Shown: in pieces, positions 22,640 to 34,240 of the stretch | Position numbering within the stretch: the first letter of the stretch is position 1 | Layout: each line of letters opens with the position of its first letter | Assembly: GCF_014805625.2 (NCBI RefSeq) | Contig: NW_023998566.1 | Coordinates: forward strand, 379,926-443,925 | Source of the DNA: Glossina fuscipes | Lineage: Eukaryota > Arthropoda > Insecta > Diptera > Glossinidae | Direction: 5' to 3' | DNA length: 64,000 bases | Position numbers and translations under genes: made by a program | The notes under the pieces: generated by a model | Database searches by the model: none | What the model saw: the letters and a program-made list of their open reading frames with translations, nothing else | Told to the model about the DNA's origin: nothing

Positions 22640-23840
22640 CTTGCATTTGTCTCGATGGCGCGATTTAAGTTATGTATTGTATGCACCATTATTATTATTA
22701 TTTGCATGGGAATCAGTACCGCGAACTGGAAGATCTATTGTACTCGTACTCGTGAACGCAGGTGTCCCTAACCATCCAGTTTTAGGATTCTTATCAATCT
22801 TGCCATCTTCTTCGTTTCGAAGCATCATGCTCTTGTCCGGCGTCCTAAAATGTTATCCAAACACATGGTGTGTGATCCCGCAGACGGTGTCAAATTTGTG
22901 TGAAATGTGATAGGACGTTTTATTAGTGCCTTGGCAGAGTTCGCATGAACCGGCATCGGAGGCACCCAATTTTCTCAGGTCGTAATGGACATACCGACTT
23001 TCTGGTAGTCGGGCGTTCTGAGTTCTAGTAGTTTATGTGGCATTCTAGATAATTTGAAGATACTTTTTGTTTGTCATTGTCTTGCACCGTACCACTTGCG
23101 AAACTAGCCAATTAATATAGCTTCTTGGTACGCCACAGACAGGTTAGGGACCAGTAATTAACCATCCATTTTAGGGCTTGCCTAATTCATTCAATGTGTG
23201 AATACTTATTGGCGGGCATTGAGATATCCTGATTTTAGTTTGGCGACAGAATAAGTGCGTTCAGTCAATCATCTTTTCCTGCAACTTTATAGGTGTTATG
23301 CCCAGCAGAAGTGGTTTTCAGGCATTCAAGGGGCAGGAATTTATCGCACCGGCTATACCAACGAAAGCGAGCCATTGGGTTTTACTTAGCGCCGTCGCCG
23401 CCGTTCTTTGGTTGACTTTACGCTATCAGGCCAAAGCATCATAGGCTAACGTAGGAAGGATTATGACGGTGTAAGACCAATACTGGGACTTATACCCCTT
23501 GTTATACTGCATATGCGTTGACAGACAAAGAGTGCATTGGTCGGCTTTTTGGCCTTAACTGTCTAAAATGATAGATACAGGTTTGTCAAAATGGAGCTAA
23601 GTATTGCATTTCATTTGAATATTCAAGGACAACATCAATTATGTTTTTCAATGTTAATATTCTCGTTTTCGAGAAAGGAAGAGCGTTTTTTTTGGATTAC
23701 TGTATAATTCTTCATCCTAGCATCCTTGCGTGTTATGCGTAGGGCACTTTTCATTCGTTCAGTAATTGTTTGTTCATCGCATCCCACCATGGAAATTGCC
23801 AATCGTCTGCAAAAGCTTTGAGCAACCTTAGAAACGCCTA
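22640..23840 (-). pseudogene. R1/Jockey-group LINE ORF2 fragment (after the palm, to the C-terminus)
   Basis: Minus-strand blocks in order: FADDWQFP (catalytic YADD region, 23.8 kb), NALPFLENENI, KPTNALFVCQRICSITRGIS, VIILPTLAYDALA, RTAATALSKTQWLAFVGIAG, GITPIKLQ, then LRKIGASDAGSC-like and ISHKFDTVCGITHHVFG near 22.9 kb. This is the path from RT palm through connection to the Cys/His tail. It is the same kind of element as at 10790-12110 but on the other strand, and keeps connection regions that copy lacks. The RNase H centre is missing. Frames shift repeatedly. Confidence 0.7.
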
Positions 23841-24024
23841 CGAATGTGCCTACTGCGGACTGCAGTTTCTACGTAATTAGCTGGCACTATTACCCGGGCA
23901 GGGTCAGATGGACCTTCTCTGTGATCGGTTGCGGCCTTCCCGACTTTGCGGTTTCTTCCGGGATTGTCGCTTGGCCTCAGTAAGGCTGAGCCGAAACAAT
24001 AGCTGACAACTTGTCCGCTTTTCT

Positions 24025-24312
24025 TCAGCTGCTTCCAGATTCGACTGTAGCCGGAGTTAAGTTGGTAATGTTTCTTCTAATATGCTCCTGAAGTACCTTC
24101 CGATCCTCAACGTCTAAGACCTTGTTTAAGCCCTCCAGACATTTTATATAGTACGTCGGCTCGACATTTTCTCTTTCGGGAAAACAACCGACGATTACAT
24201 GCGGTTGAGATAACTCCTCTTCAGTTGCTCTCGCAAGTAACCCGGGTTGAGAGGCGCGGAGCGCGTGTCGGACCTCCGTGGGGATGTATCCAGTACCTGA
24301 GCTGCCCATCAT
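24025..24312 (-). other. unidentified 95-codon open frame
   Basis: The minus-strand frame contains SSGTGYIPTEVRHALRA, LARATEEELSQPHVIVG and LDVEDRKVLQEHIRRNI. Composition is mixed and charged, with no long hydrophobic or low-complexity run, which makes chance less likely than for most short frames here. I do not recognise the family. It lies just upstream (in minus-strand sense) of the R1-like RT fragment and might be ORF1 or N-terminal ORF2 of that element, but shows no zinc knuckle or endonuclease motif. Confidence 0.35.
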
Positions 24313-24769
24313 CAGTTTTCTCTGTTTTGCTATATCTTTGTGTCTGAGAGATTAGAAAAGTATACAGTCGAGACGGAGACTTTTTATCGCTTTCCCAGAA
24401 GTCGCCATGTGTCTGAAGAAACCGTTAAAAAACCCACTCACATAGTGCCATTCGTCCCTAAATACGGTGCGTGCGACACTCGCGGTTATAGGTTTTGTCT
24501 AGATTGCCCCTTTAGACCCGCCATGTTCTGCTAAAGAACAGTGTGGCCTCTGGAAAGATAGAGCACACATGGTGTGCATGACGGTCTGGACGGATGTAAT
24601 GTTCGTGCACCCCTCTGAGACAGATGTACTTCCATTAATCCACCGAGTCGTATGGATACATTCTAACTGTCATCCGGCGGTCATTACTCCAATAGCAAAG
24701 AGGCTTCCCTTCGTATGCACTAACACGTTGCTGTAATTGCAGCAAGAAGAATTTCAATTTGGAGCTTTT

Positions 24770-25190
24770 TAAGAACAATTGATCCAACTGTCTGCTGTAA
24801 GACGTTTCGCTTGGCTTTTAATGGTGATTCGCACGCATTTTAGCACGGAAGTGTGTTTTCTTCCTTCCAGTTTCAGTTGGCGAATAAGCGACAAGCCACA
24901 TAGAATGGAAGAGGTTTTCTTTTTTTCCTTTTTAGTTACATCAATTCCATCATGAAATTTTAGCAATTCTTTAATATGTGCTGGTAAAACATCACCGGCT
25001 TAATCAATTGAGGATCATTTTTGAATTATGAAACCTTCTTTCTTTAGTAAATATATAACTTCCTGTAGTACTTTAATTGCTTGATCAATGGAGCTACCGC
25101 AAGGTATCATGTAGTCCACGTAAATAGCTCGTTTTGCGCCTGAATCAAGTTATTGCGAATGTTGTTTACAAATAATATTTTTATTACATT
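24770..25190 (-). pseudogene. BEL/Pao-like reverse transcriptase fragment
   Basis: The minus strand reads AIYVDYMIPCGSSIDQAIKV and then LQEVIYLLKKEGFII, which fits the catalytic block of BEL/Pao RT (YVDD followed by G..S.xEA and a helix before LLxxGGFxLRKW). The second catalytic Asp is replaced (YVDY). After a stop, a segment HIKELLKFHDGIDVTKKEKK fits the following region only loosely. Ends at about 24770. Ty3/Gypsy RT is an alternative, but the SIDQAIKVLQE spacing favours BEL/Pao. Confidence 0.55.
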
Positions 25191-25194
25191 CCTT

Positions 25195-26880
25195 ACATCA
25201 TAGTAGAACCACCTTTTAATATATAGATGGATTCAGAATCATAATCGGAATTGATCTAAGCTTTTGTTTCCGTCCGTCTGTCCACTTAAATTTGTGTTTA
25301 AGCTACAAGCCGCAATTTTTGGGATATTTCGATGAGATTTGATACAGTCACATGTTCTGAGCCAAGGATGAACGCTAATCAAAATAGTTCACATCGATGC
25401 ACTTTTTCGACTACTCTCCATTTAACGCCCTATTCTGAAAAGTCGTTAAATAGAAAAATTGCAATTTTCAAAATTTCTTAGCAAAACTGGCTAAGTAGTA
25501 GTATTTTGGCTTTCTAAATTGGTCGGCTGGAGAAATTTTTGAACACTCTCATATAACGAAAACTAAAGTACACACGACAAAGAGATATGATTTTCAATGC
25601 GTCATAAAAAAAATTATATCATAATAACAATTTCCAACAAAAAAATTGAATGTACCAAATTTGAGCTTTCTCGTCCTATATTTTGGATCCTACAATTTTG
25701 GATCTAACAATTATAATATTATGATCTATTATAATATTATAATATATAATGCCATACTGGCCTATATTGTTAAGCTATCTACCATAACTTTTTCACATGA
25801 AGATGCCGCATATTAACAAGAGCTCTTTCTTTCGCTTTTTTATTCAACATAGATGATTTTCTTTGCTATCAGTAGATTTTCCCCTATTTGATATATTTTC
25901 CTTTTAGTCTTCAACTGTTCCAGCTTGTATATTTCTTTATTAATTCGGAAATTTCCGTGCCATATTTTTATTTAATTTATCGTACTTATACGTGTGCTTT
26001 ACGCTTTATTTATTATCTCACAGCATTTAAGAGGTAAGTTCATAAAATACAACATAACAGTAGAAGACGTAAGAAGATTATAGTCGGAAAAGGCCTTAAT
26101 CGTCGGAATAGCTCTTATACAACTGCCTCAAAGAGCTTCACCCTCTTTCACAAATCACTAGGCATGAACTCCATCAAAAATGTTATGAATTGGGCCGCCA
26201 TTTGCGAAAACACTCAATCCCTTCCGTTTAAGATCGGGAAAACAGACTATAAGAGAAATGGAGTAAGATCCCTGCTTCCTACAGAAGAAATATTATACGA
26301 AATTTCTCAAACATTTAAATGTCATTATTAAGCAAAAACGATATCCCACCAAATATTAATTTTTAATAATACCATTTTTCTACTTCGTATCCTTCTTTAA
26401 AAAAAAAATAAAACTAATATTAATGAGATCCGCTGTACCTACAATACAAGTGAAACTCGCAGGGATCTGAAGGTCAATAAATGGCCAGCATGACAATAAA
26501 CAATTCCGAAGATCTACGAAATAACTCACTAGCATCACTAGCTATCAAGCAGGATGTTTTGAATAAGTACGCATGTTCTTACAAGGAATGGGTGTTTTGA
26601 AACAAAATGAAATGCGACAGGAGCACCATGAGAACATTTGAAAAGACTATTACTAAACTTCACTAAAGAAATATACGAAAACTTACACGTACGGGAATGA
26701 AAATGTAGCAGAAAAAAGGGGTAGATGTTGTGCAAGAAATATTAGTGAGGCAAATATATGCGCGATTTTTGCGATGTAGTAAACGTAGCGAATGCTCAAA
26801 TGAAATTGATGAAGCAAGTTGGGCAGCCTTTTCTTATAAACGGCAAAATGTTCAACGTAGCTGCGCAAGCGGAACTACCA
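25195..26880. other. stretch without a recognisable gene
   Basis: An AT-rich palindromic run lies at 25705-25755 (repeated TAATATTATAAT). A segment at about 25270-25440 containing CCGTCCGTCTGTCC resembles uncharacterised repeats common in insects. No coding family was recognised. Confidence 0.4.
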
Positions 26881-26884
26881 TATG

Positions 26885-27230
26885 AAGATTCTGCGGAACA
26901 CAATAGAAAGTAGCAATAGAACCAGTGTGAAAAGTAAAAGAAAGCCAAGCGTTAGCGGCACATAACAGTCGTCGCCGGCAGAGCTCGTTGCGCGGTAGAG
27001 CGTTTGCACGTTTTTATTCAGCCTGCTGTGCCGCAAGACAAAGAAAAAAAATAATTGAAAATAGAAATAAAAAAAAAGATTTGAACAATAGACAAGAAAA
27101 ATAACCAGAAAACAAATTAAATGCTCAATAGGGTTCTTAATGAGGTCATCTTGTGTAAGTCCGTCTGCGAAGTCCGATGTCCGTCCTGTTCGTCGTTGGT
27201 CCATTCTTAGTCCGTCGGTATAATTTTATA
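26885..27230 (-). mobile_element. LTR-E 3' end, diverged
   Basis: On the minus strand this matches the 3' portion of LTR-E at 38.3-38.5 kb. Shared parts are GACGGACTAAGAAKGGACC, a T-rich run, TTTGTCWKGCGGCACAGCA and a CTCTACC segment. Beyond the expected LTR end, near 26950, a TGCCGCTAACG segment occupies the place of the primer-binding site seen in the better copy. The boundaries are blurred. Confidence 0.5.
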
Positions 27231-27234
27231 TGAG

Positions 27235-28235
27235 AGACTTCCAAGTGGGGTCCGACGACCCATCTAATGTAAAGGAAAAAAAAAACAGACATGTTCACTC
27301 ATATTGACGAAAGCATTGGTAAAAATTTATTGAATAATAAAATAAAAGAAAAGAACTTACTGAACGTTCAGAAACAGAAACTTGTAGACATATAAATGTA
27401 AAATGTATATGTGTTATAAATTTTTTTTGTAATATAATAATAATATAATTTTTAACATTTTTCGAGTTTTATAATAATGTTATAAATAAGAAATAAACAA
27501 TGTTAATAAATAAGAAATAAACAATAAAGAAAAATCTCGAGCAAAGATGGAGGAGAGATGATATTGGGGCAGTGGTAGTTGATGACGATGTACGTATTAA
27601 ACATGCTATAGTTGACTTTTGTATTGCTAAAGATGCTTTAGTTGACTTTGCTATTGAACAGACTGTTATTGTTACGATAACTTTATCATGAGATACGATG
27701 ACGTATTATTAATTCGCCATATCATACACAGTCCAAAGTTTTCTAGTTTAAGTTAGTGATCAGATGTTTAGTAATATCATCACCGGTATGTACACGATTG
27801 TATAAAATTATCATTCGTGTTTTTTTAGACTGGGTACGGCACTCCACAAACACAAGTAGCAAACATTTTCCAATAAATTATGAGTATCGTCAAATTTGAT
27901 AAACATTTTGTTTGAAGGATATGGCTTGCATACGGATTAGTTTCATTGTAAATGGATCTTTAATATATCTTACTATTCGGTATTCTCATAAATCTTTTCA
28001 TTAAGAGAAGTTTGGAATCTAATTAAGCACGTTTTATACGTATTGCTACGAATTTCGCTTTTCTATGATAGGACTCGTACCACTAGATCGTGGATATTCT
28101 CTTCAAGAGAAATACGCTTCAAATTTTTTTATTTAGAATTATATTCATATTTTTTTCAAATGATATTTTCTTTGTCATTTTATATGCTTTCTTATATCAA
28201 ACTAGAAAAAAAAAACATAGAAAAGCTAGAAAAAC
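27235..28235. other. AT-rich stretch without a gene
   Basis: Contains the second copy of a dispersed repeat (28046-28165) and a short local duplication of AATAAGAAATAAACAAT near 27485-27525. No protein remnant was recognised. Confidence 0.4.
28046..28165 (+). repeat. dispersed repeat, second copy
   Basis: About 120 bases align with 265-372 in the same orientation (AGATCGTGGATATTCTC versus GGATCGCGAGTGTTTTG, then CAAGAGAAATACGCTTC). Family unknown. Confidence 0.6.
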
Positions 28236-28239
28236 TCTT

Positions 28240-28510
28240 GAAATTGCTATGCTTTAAGAGATTCGTAACAATTGATCTTTCTGGCAGGAAGCCATGCTAG
28301 ATCGGGGATATATAAGATTTGATGGCAGAAGCTAAATGCTGAGTAACAATTTCCTCAAGTAATTTAGTTCAGACATTCAAATTAGTAATGCTTCTATAGT
28401 TTTCAACGTTGTGTTTGTTTCCACATGTGTGAAACCGAAAAAGAAAGCTATTCTTCCAACACCAAGCGAAAAAACCTAGTTTCAAGAACTGATTGAATAT
28501 TATTTAAACA
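28240..28510 (-). pseudogene. CR1/Jockey-type RT N-terminal scrap
   Basis: Nucleotide similarity to 57380-57600 runs through the segment, with shared stretches around TATAAGATTT, TTATTGAATAACAATT-like and CTATTSTTTTCRA, and ACTCTTCCAACAC versus ATTCTTCCAACAC. In that better copy the stretch encodes the part of RT before the first catalytic block (IENxRxIxKLxxLSKLFE). Here the frame is broken in several places. Confidence 0.55.
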
Positions 28511-28514
28511 ACTC

Positions 28515-29690
28515 CACACGAAGTGGACACCGCGATGTGGTAAATTAATTTTATCTTAATAATGGGAGCCAAACGAATGTCAAACAAAAGGACTTGGAGA
28601 AGAGATTGCGACAAGCTAAGTGCGTTGATTCTAAATTAGTTATGGTGGATGTCACGAAGTGGTAGATCAATTTTTCTCTTGCCATTTTGGTGGAAACAAA
28701 TGTGAAAGATAAATTTTATCTATTTATAAGTTTTGTTTACCTCCCTATGACAATAAGCAAAGCATATGGCCCTCTAGATGTTAACGGTGGTGGGTATGAG
28801 AGTTTCGGCCCTAGCACAATATAATTTTCTTACTTATTTATTTTAACCTCGAATAGTCTCCTTGCATTAACAATTTCTCGTCGGTTTTTGCTTCACTTCT
28901 TCACGTGTCACTCACTCCATTTATTTCGAACGTAAAAAAAATAATCCTCGTAGAATATAACAAAGCACTACAGAGTTGCAAATGCGACAGTTCTTTACAG
29001 ATTTTGGCAAAATATAATATTCCCGATTTAGAAGAACGGCGATGCTATTGATTCGAGGAATTAACGTAGTATTCGTTTTATGAACACCGCTGCCATAATT
29101 TTTCAAACAAAGCTGTGTATCGAGCCCGCCGCTTTTTGGCCTGTATTTGGACGATACATGTGTAGGAACGAGGGGAACGTCCCCAGCTAAATTACAGGCC
29201 CCATTTCGATCCGACACACGCCGGCTTCACATTGTATGATCAACATACACATAACAATGTAAGGCATTTTGACGCGAACTGCCCGATATTATGGATTTGA
29301 GTGTAGCGTATTTTGCAAAATACACCCAGCCAGAACTAGGCGCTACTGGTTGTACAAAAGCAAAAGAAATGTAGAAACTTAAAATACAACGAGGCCATAT
29401 AAGTGTTACTTCTACCAATGTATTCAATGCCTTGCTTTCGTTATGTTAGATTCTGAGACACTGTAATGACTGTCATTATGAATGGATTTCAATACAGAAC
29501 TTAATATTCACGTAGCCTATTAATTGGTAATATTGTTGCACATATATTCATATGAAGTGAAATAGTTCGATAACTATTAGCAATTTGTATACAATTTTCA
29601 ATGCTTTGTTTTGCATTAACTAAAAAGATTTCTACTCCCATACAAGTTATGTGTGCTCGTATTAACGATAGGATATATCATTAATACAAA
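28515..29690. other. stretch without a recognisable gene
   Basis: Two minus-strand open frames (29217-28921 and 29427-29227, 98 and 66 codons) occur close together. Their content (for example HKTNTTLIPRINSIAVLLNR) matches nothing I recognise. The rest is AT-rich. Confidence 0.35.
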
Positions 29691-29699
29691 TTCAAGGAT

Positions 29700-30185
29700 G
29701 AGCCTCCTTCAAAATTAGTTTTTAATACTGAAGCATAAGCACACGTCATCCGCAAATATAAAATTCTCACCCATTAAATTAAAGTTTTTTATATCATAGA
29801 AATTTATTGGGAAGGGTCCCGGACATAAAAAACCGTGCGCGTTTGATCTATGCACATTGTTCCCTGTTGACGAAATAACTTTTGAACTTTGACACCATAG
29901 AAAGACAGTTTCTGCAGCAGTATATAACGATAATCAATGTCGAAAAGTTTTGAAAATTCCAAAGATAGCCGCCATTAAAACCGTTACAAATATATCTGAT
30001 TACATTTGAAACCACACCTTCGACGCTATACCCTTTCCTAAAGCCAAGCTACATTTAATAATTTTGTAATGTAAATATACCTTTCTTTAAGAAAACCAAG
30101 TGAAAGCCGAATTTATTTTGAATCATGTTTGTCAGCATAATTGTTGAAAGTATCTGCGCCATTGGAAAATCAAATTTCGCAAATT
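29700..30185 (-). pseudogene. CR1-like LINE reverse transcriptase palm fragment
   Basis: The minus strand shows LGFRKGYSVEGVVSNVIRYI (the conserved GFRxGxST region), a diverged FxxFSKTF-like catalytic block A, FKSYFVNREQ, GPFPINFYDIKNFNLMGENF and then FADDVCLCFS, where FADD is catalytic block C. Spacing matches a CR1-type palm. The PQGSxLGP turn is mostly lost. Frames shift at least twice. No thumb is recognisable beyond 29700. Confidence 0.7.
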
Positions 30186-30298
30186 GTAATTTTTCCGTTA
30201 TGCACTTCAATGTGTAACATTGAGATTTCCCAATTACTTTACTTGTTTGTTATTGTTTTTTTAATTTTTTTTATTCTATTGGGATACCTGCAATTAAC

Positions 30299-30730
30299 TG
30301 TGAGGACCCAAAGTCGTAACTCGTTTTGGCCTCACGGGTTCTCCGTCTCCGGCTGGGGAGATAGGGAGTGCTAGAGAGTAAGATAGAATTGGAATAGGAA
30401 TAATATAGGATAAGAATAGAATAAGATAGAATAGTAATAGCTTAAGAATAGAATTAGGAATAGAATAGGGTAGTTTAAGCGGAGGTTAATGATAGGTTAA
30501 GAGTAGGATAGAAAATAGGCTACGTTAGTTAAGTTAGTTAGTTGGAATTTAGTCTCCGACTAGTAGAGTTCAGTTTTGGTCGCAGATTTGAAGAGACGCG
30601 TTTGAAAGTAAAGTGTAACGTAGTGATAAAAATAAAGGTCCCTGCAACCAAGAAACTTCTTGTGCGTTTTCATTGCCCTGTGCCGCTGAGCTGCCCAAGC
30701 CTTTAGGAAAGGGATGGAAATGTCCTCACA
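30299..30730 (+). mobile_element. solo LTR, 432 bp, unrelated to LTR-E
   Basis: It starts TGTGAGGACC and ends GTCCTCACA, so a 9-bp perfect inverted repeat marks the tips and the ends are TG...CA. Inside are a run of AGAATAG-like short repeats (about 30380-30480) and an AATAAA at 30631-30636 about 95 bp before the end, placed as a polyadenylation signal should be. No gag or pol adjoins either side. The flanking bases (TTAAC left, AAAGG right) show no target-site duplication, so either recombination between different copies or decay has removed it. Superfamily (BEL/Pao or Gypsy) cannot be told. Confidence 0.78.
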
Positions 30731-30734
30731 AAAG

Positions 30735-31955
30735 GATAATCCTCTGCAAACATTAAATTATAACGTCTCATGCGATTTTAGAAAAATTTTTCGTTTACAT
30801 GTACTAAGAAATGTATCGTGCGAATGACCTGCATTTCTTAATTACAAGGCCAAAGGTTTCACGCATCCCTGTACTAAAGGGATAATCGAACTTACCTCTC
30901 GTAAATAAATTTCGATCATGTTCGGAAAATCTGTAGGCCATTTTTAGAAGTCCTTCGGTTATAAAACAAATTTACAGCAAGCTCTGTCTATTTACATAAT
31001 ATCGAAAACCAAAAGTTTAAAATCGAAATACGTCGGATCATATACCACTGTTCAAATTTTGGTCGAAACTTTCTTGTAACGGTGCGATCCTAAAGATCGT
31101 GTAAAATTTTCTGAAGTACAAACATAAAGTTGCATACATGCTTGGTCAACACATTGATCGGAAATTACTGAAATTTGAAAATAGATTTAGTTTTTCAAAC
31201 AAGTAATGCACTCCGTACTCGTAATTTAAAGATTCCATAAAAATTGAAAAGCGAATACGAAATTTATGGTAGAGTCAACAAAGCGAATTACCTCCTAACA
31301 GGGAAAACAAAACGATAAATAAGTACATCCCATAAGTGAAGTTGCAAAGACGGTTTGAAAAATTAAGTATTACAATAAAATAAACTTCCCCAGCCAAAAT
31401 AAATATGAAGGCACTTTATACCAATATACGAATAAGCGTTCCAAATAAGATGATAGGGAGAATAATCAGTAAAAGAAAATCCGAAGAAGAAACATATTGG
31501 TCGCCAATAACTTATGATCCATATGAAATCTATTACTATGAAACTTTGAAATTTGTTACAAATAACAATCATACAAAGACAAAAGTTAACCATTTCCAAA
31601 AGAAAAAGTAGGAAAAGCAAGAACCCTAAACATTCGCATTTAAGCAAACAATTATTAACCGTAACTATTTTTGTACAAGTTAGGGGGCAGCTACCCCTAA
31701 ATGAAAGCGCGCACACGCATGCACATACCACTAGAGTGCTGATTGGAAAAGCTTACCCAAACCACTAATTGATTTCGATTCTTTGTGTGACGAATAGTAA
31801 GAAATAAACACTGATAGAGTCTCAGTATTCCTTTTTCTGTATCCGTGTCGAGCCTTGAAAATTTCAAGTTAGTATCACATTCTTATAAATTATCGTATAA
31901 AGAACTCAAACAACAAATAGATATTGTCATAAGAAAGCAATTAGATTTAAGCCAC
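30735..31955. other. stretch without a recognisable gene
   Basis: Short open frames overlap on both strands at 31363-31768. The plus frame 31405-31611 (GRIISKRKSEEETYWSPITY) looks moderately protein-like but has no family I know. Otherwise AT-rich. Confidence 0.35.
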
Positions 31956-31959
31956 TAAC

Positions 31960-32225
31960 CAAACAGAAACTTGTAAGGGCTAATGGGAAAAAAGAAAAAA
32001 ACAAAGTAAATAAAGCAGAATAGAATAGAACTATTCAAAACGAATAATAATAAAAAACCCATAAGAAAGAAAATCAACAATAATAAAAAAGAGAAAAAAA
32101 CAAGAAAACATTCCAAAAGAGAAGGAGAGAACAAAAAACATATCAAAACAAAAACAAGAAAAGAAAAGAAAACATCCAAACGCGTGGAGAATTACTAACC
32201 CTAATTAAGCTAGTATAAGCCATCC
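31960..32225 (+). repeat. A-rich low-complexity tract
   Basis: Strongly purine- and A-rich (AAGAAAAAAAC, AATAATAAAAAAGAG, AAAACAAGAAAAG). It sits immediately upstream of the GC-rich island at 32227-33702. A comparable A-rich tract precedes the terminal repeats of the Gypsy element at 42.2-42.5 kb, so this could be the same sort of element 3' region. Confidence 0.55.
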
Positions 32226-32294
32226 AATCGCCAGCACCACATCACCGCTTCGCGTCACCTGGGTGAACTCCCTACGCCGAAATGAACTCCAAGC

Positions 32295-33260
32295 TTGCCT
32301 TGTTCGACTCCGACATCGCAGCACCAGCCAACATGCAATAACATGCAAACACCAGTTCACGAGAAGCGACAACGCCCCAAGGGGATTCCTTCAGATTCGG
32401 TGGAGGCTTCGAGATCCAACGTTCAACACGAGCAGCTCAGCATCGGCGGCGACAACGAAGGAACGCGGGCCCCCGACACCGCCGAAATTAATAACTCTGA
32501 TGAACAAACGACGATAGTTCGCGCACTAGCGGCCCTGTCGCTCGCCGAGCCAGACAACCAGCAATGCCGTCGAGTAATCGTGGAAGATAACACGACCAGC
32601 AAACACGCCGCCATCACCGTACACGAACGGCCGGCGGGGGCACAAGTAAAAAGAGGCCAGCAAATCTCGCAACGATTAAGCGATATGCCGCGCTCGGTAC
32701 AGCAAGCCGCCGCCTCGCTGCAAGGCGACATGCAAGAAGAATTCCGCTGACAGCCGCGTCGCCTCGAGGATGTCTTCTTCGAGGGGAGATGACGCTACTG
32801 GCTCATCCTTAACTACCACAAGGAATAGAGGGTTATAGAATTATTCGGGCTTCCATCCGCCATGCGCGGCCCTCGCCGAACCCGAGATCCCGAGACACCA
32901 CCCGCATTATCCCGAGGGGTACATCTGTGCCAAAACCTTGCCACGACCCAGTCGATCTTCCCATATTACTCCAAGGACGACCTGACCGTGGTACCACCCG
33001 GCCACCGAATGACGGACCTGCCGTCAGTAATTCGTACTAATGCGGCCGGACTGATTACCCGGATGTACGCGGAACACCATCGTACATGGGCACCGGACCG
33101 GCAGACCGTGCTAATTAATGAGGAACTGTACGTCATCACCGTCAACCACCGAGGGGAGTGGGCTGCCAAACGGGACGGCCCTCCCTGCACTCGAAGGCGA
33201 CGAGCACAACCTAATCATATCGCCAACCGTACAATAACAATCACAGCCACAATGAACTAA
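32295..33260 (+). pseudogene. unidentified reading frame with three internal stops, in a GC-rich island
   Basis: One frame runs from 32295 to 33260 (about 320 codons), broken by TGA at 32748, TGA near 32790 and TAG near 32826. The first part (151 codons) is rich in Gln, Ser, Thr and Ala (TTIVRALAALSLAEPDNQQC, QQISQRLSDMPRSVQQAAAS). The second (132 codons from 32862) is rich in Arg and Pro, with VVPPGHRMTDLPSVIRTNAA and VLINEELYVITVNHRGEWAA. Both parts share a frame, and base composition differs sharply from the AT-rich flanks, so it was probably one coding region. I do not recognise it. An element gag or accessory ORF is the likeliest guess given the A-rich tract before and minisatellite after. 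Confidence 0.45.
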
Positions 33261-33533
33261 GCTCACGTCAACCGCTAGGAGCACATCATAATATCGTCAA
33301 CAGTATATCACCAACGACAAAGCAACAATAAGTGACCCACAGCCAAGGGTCTGTCAACCCAAATGCGCCCATAGCGGTCAACGTTGGCGCGACCCGTACC
33401 TCCCTGGCCAATAGTCTGGCGATTCAAGGCCGGAAAGCCCAAGGTACACCAGAGCTGACGGGACTAACGGCCAACGATCCAACTCCCCAACGTCAGAAAG
33501 CCGAAGACAATAGGCTCCGTGCCATTGATGTGA

Positions 33534-33702
33534 TAGCACCCTGCTCTGCACAGGCAACAGGCTCTGCATTATCACACAACGATAGCACCCTGCTCTGCTC
33601 AGGCAACAGGATCTGCGACATCTCACAATGGTAGCACCCTGCTCTGCTCCGTCAACAGACTGTGCATTATCACACAACGATAGCACCCTGCACTGCCCAG
33701 AA
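33534..33702 (+). repeat. 49-bp minisatellite, about 3.5 units
   Basis: Units begin at about 33534, 33582, 33632 and 33680, each with TAGCACCCTGCWCTGC followed by CAGGCAACAG-like and ATTATCACACAACG-like segments. This lies at the end of the GC-rich island. Such arrays are frequent just inside, or in, LTRs of Gypsy elements, but no TG...CA boundary was found here. Confidence 0.75.
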
Positions 33703-33704
33703 AC

Positions 33705-34150
33705 TTTTCCAACTACCGCTCGGCATAGTTCCTTAAACATAGTCAGTAATAACAATAAAGAAGGTACAATAATAAAAGTTTGTTACTCCTCTGAAGTTCT
33801 TGAAATAAATCTTGAAATAAATATTAAATATGTGAGTCCGTCCGATTGATATGTGATCCGTGATCCCATCGGATAAGTACTCCCCGCCTTCTCGTTGGAT
33901 AATCCACATAATCGATGCGAATAATGTTCCATATTTATTGCATACAATAATAGGGCAAAAAAAAAAGTATGTTATTATTATAATAATCTATATTACGAGG
34001 TGTGCTAGTTTAAATGTATACAAGGGGGTAAGATGTACTTGTGGAGATGTTCAAAGGCGATTGTGCAATGTAAAAAACAGAATAAAATATATCTAATTTC
34101 ATGTGATGTGATGGATGTAATTTTAGTGTAATTGAAGATTCGTAAACGCC
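33705..34150. other. AT-rich stretch without a gene
   Basis: Contains repeated AAATAAAT-like runs (33785-33830) and a short poly-A run at 33958. No coding family seen. It ends at the 3' truncation of LINE copy B. Confidence 0.4.
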
Positions 34151-34240
34151 CACTATCTTCGTATTAACGGCTACATTTCAATGGTTGCCCATTTATCAGC
34201 AGCTTCTGCATCGATAGCTGTAATGTTAAAGATTATTTGA

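Noticed and set aside
32423..32731. Minus-strand frame of 102 codons in the GC-rich island
   Set aside because: It mirrors the plus-strand frame, whose two halves share one frame over nearly 1 kb; GC-rich DNA often leaves the antisense open.
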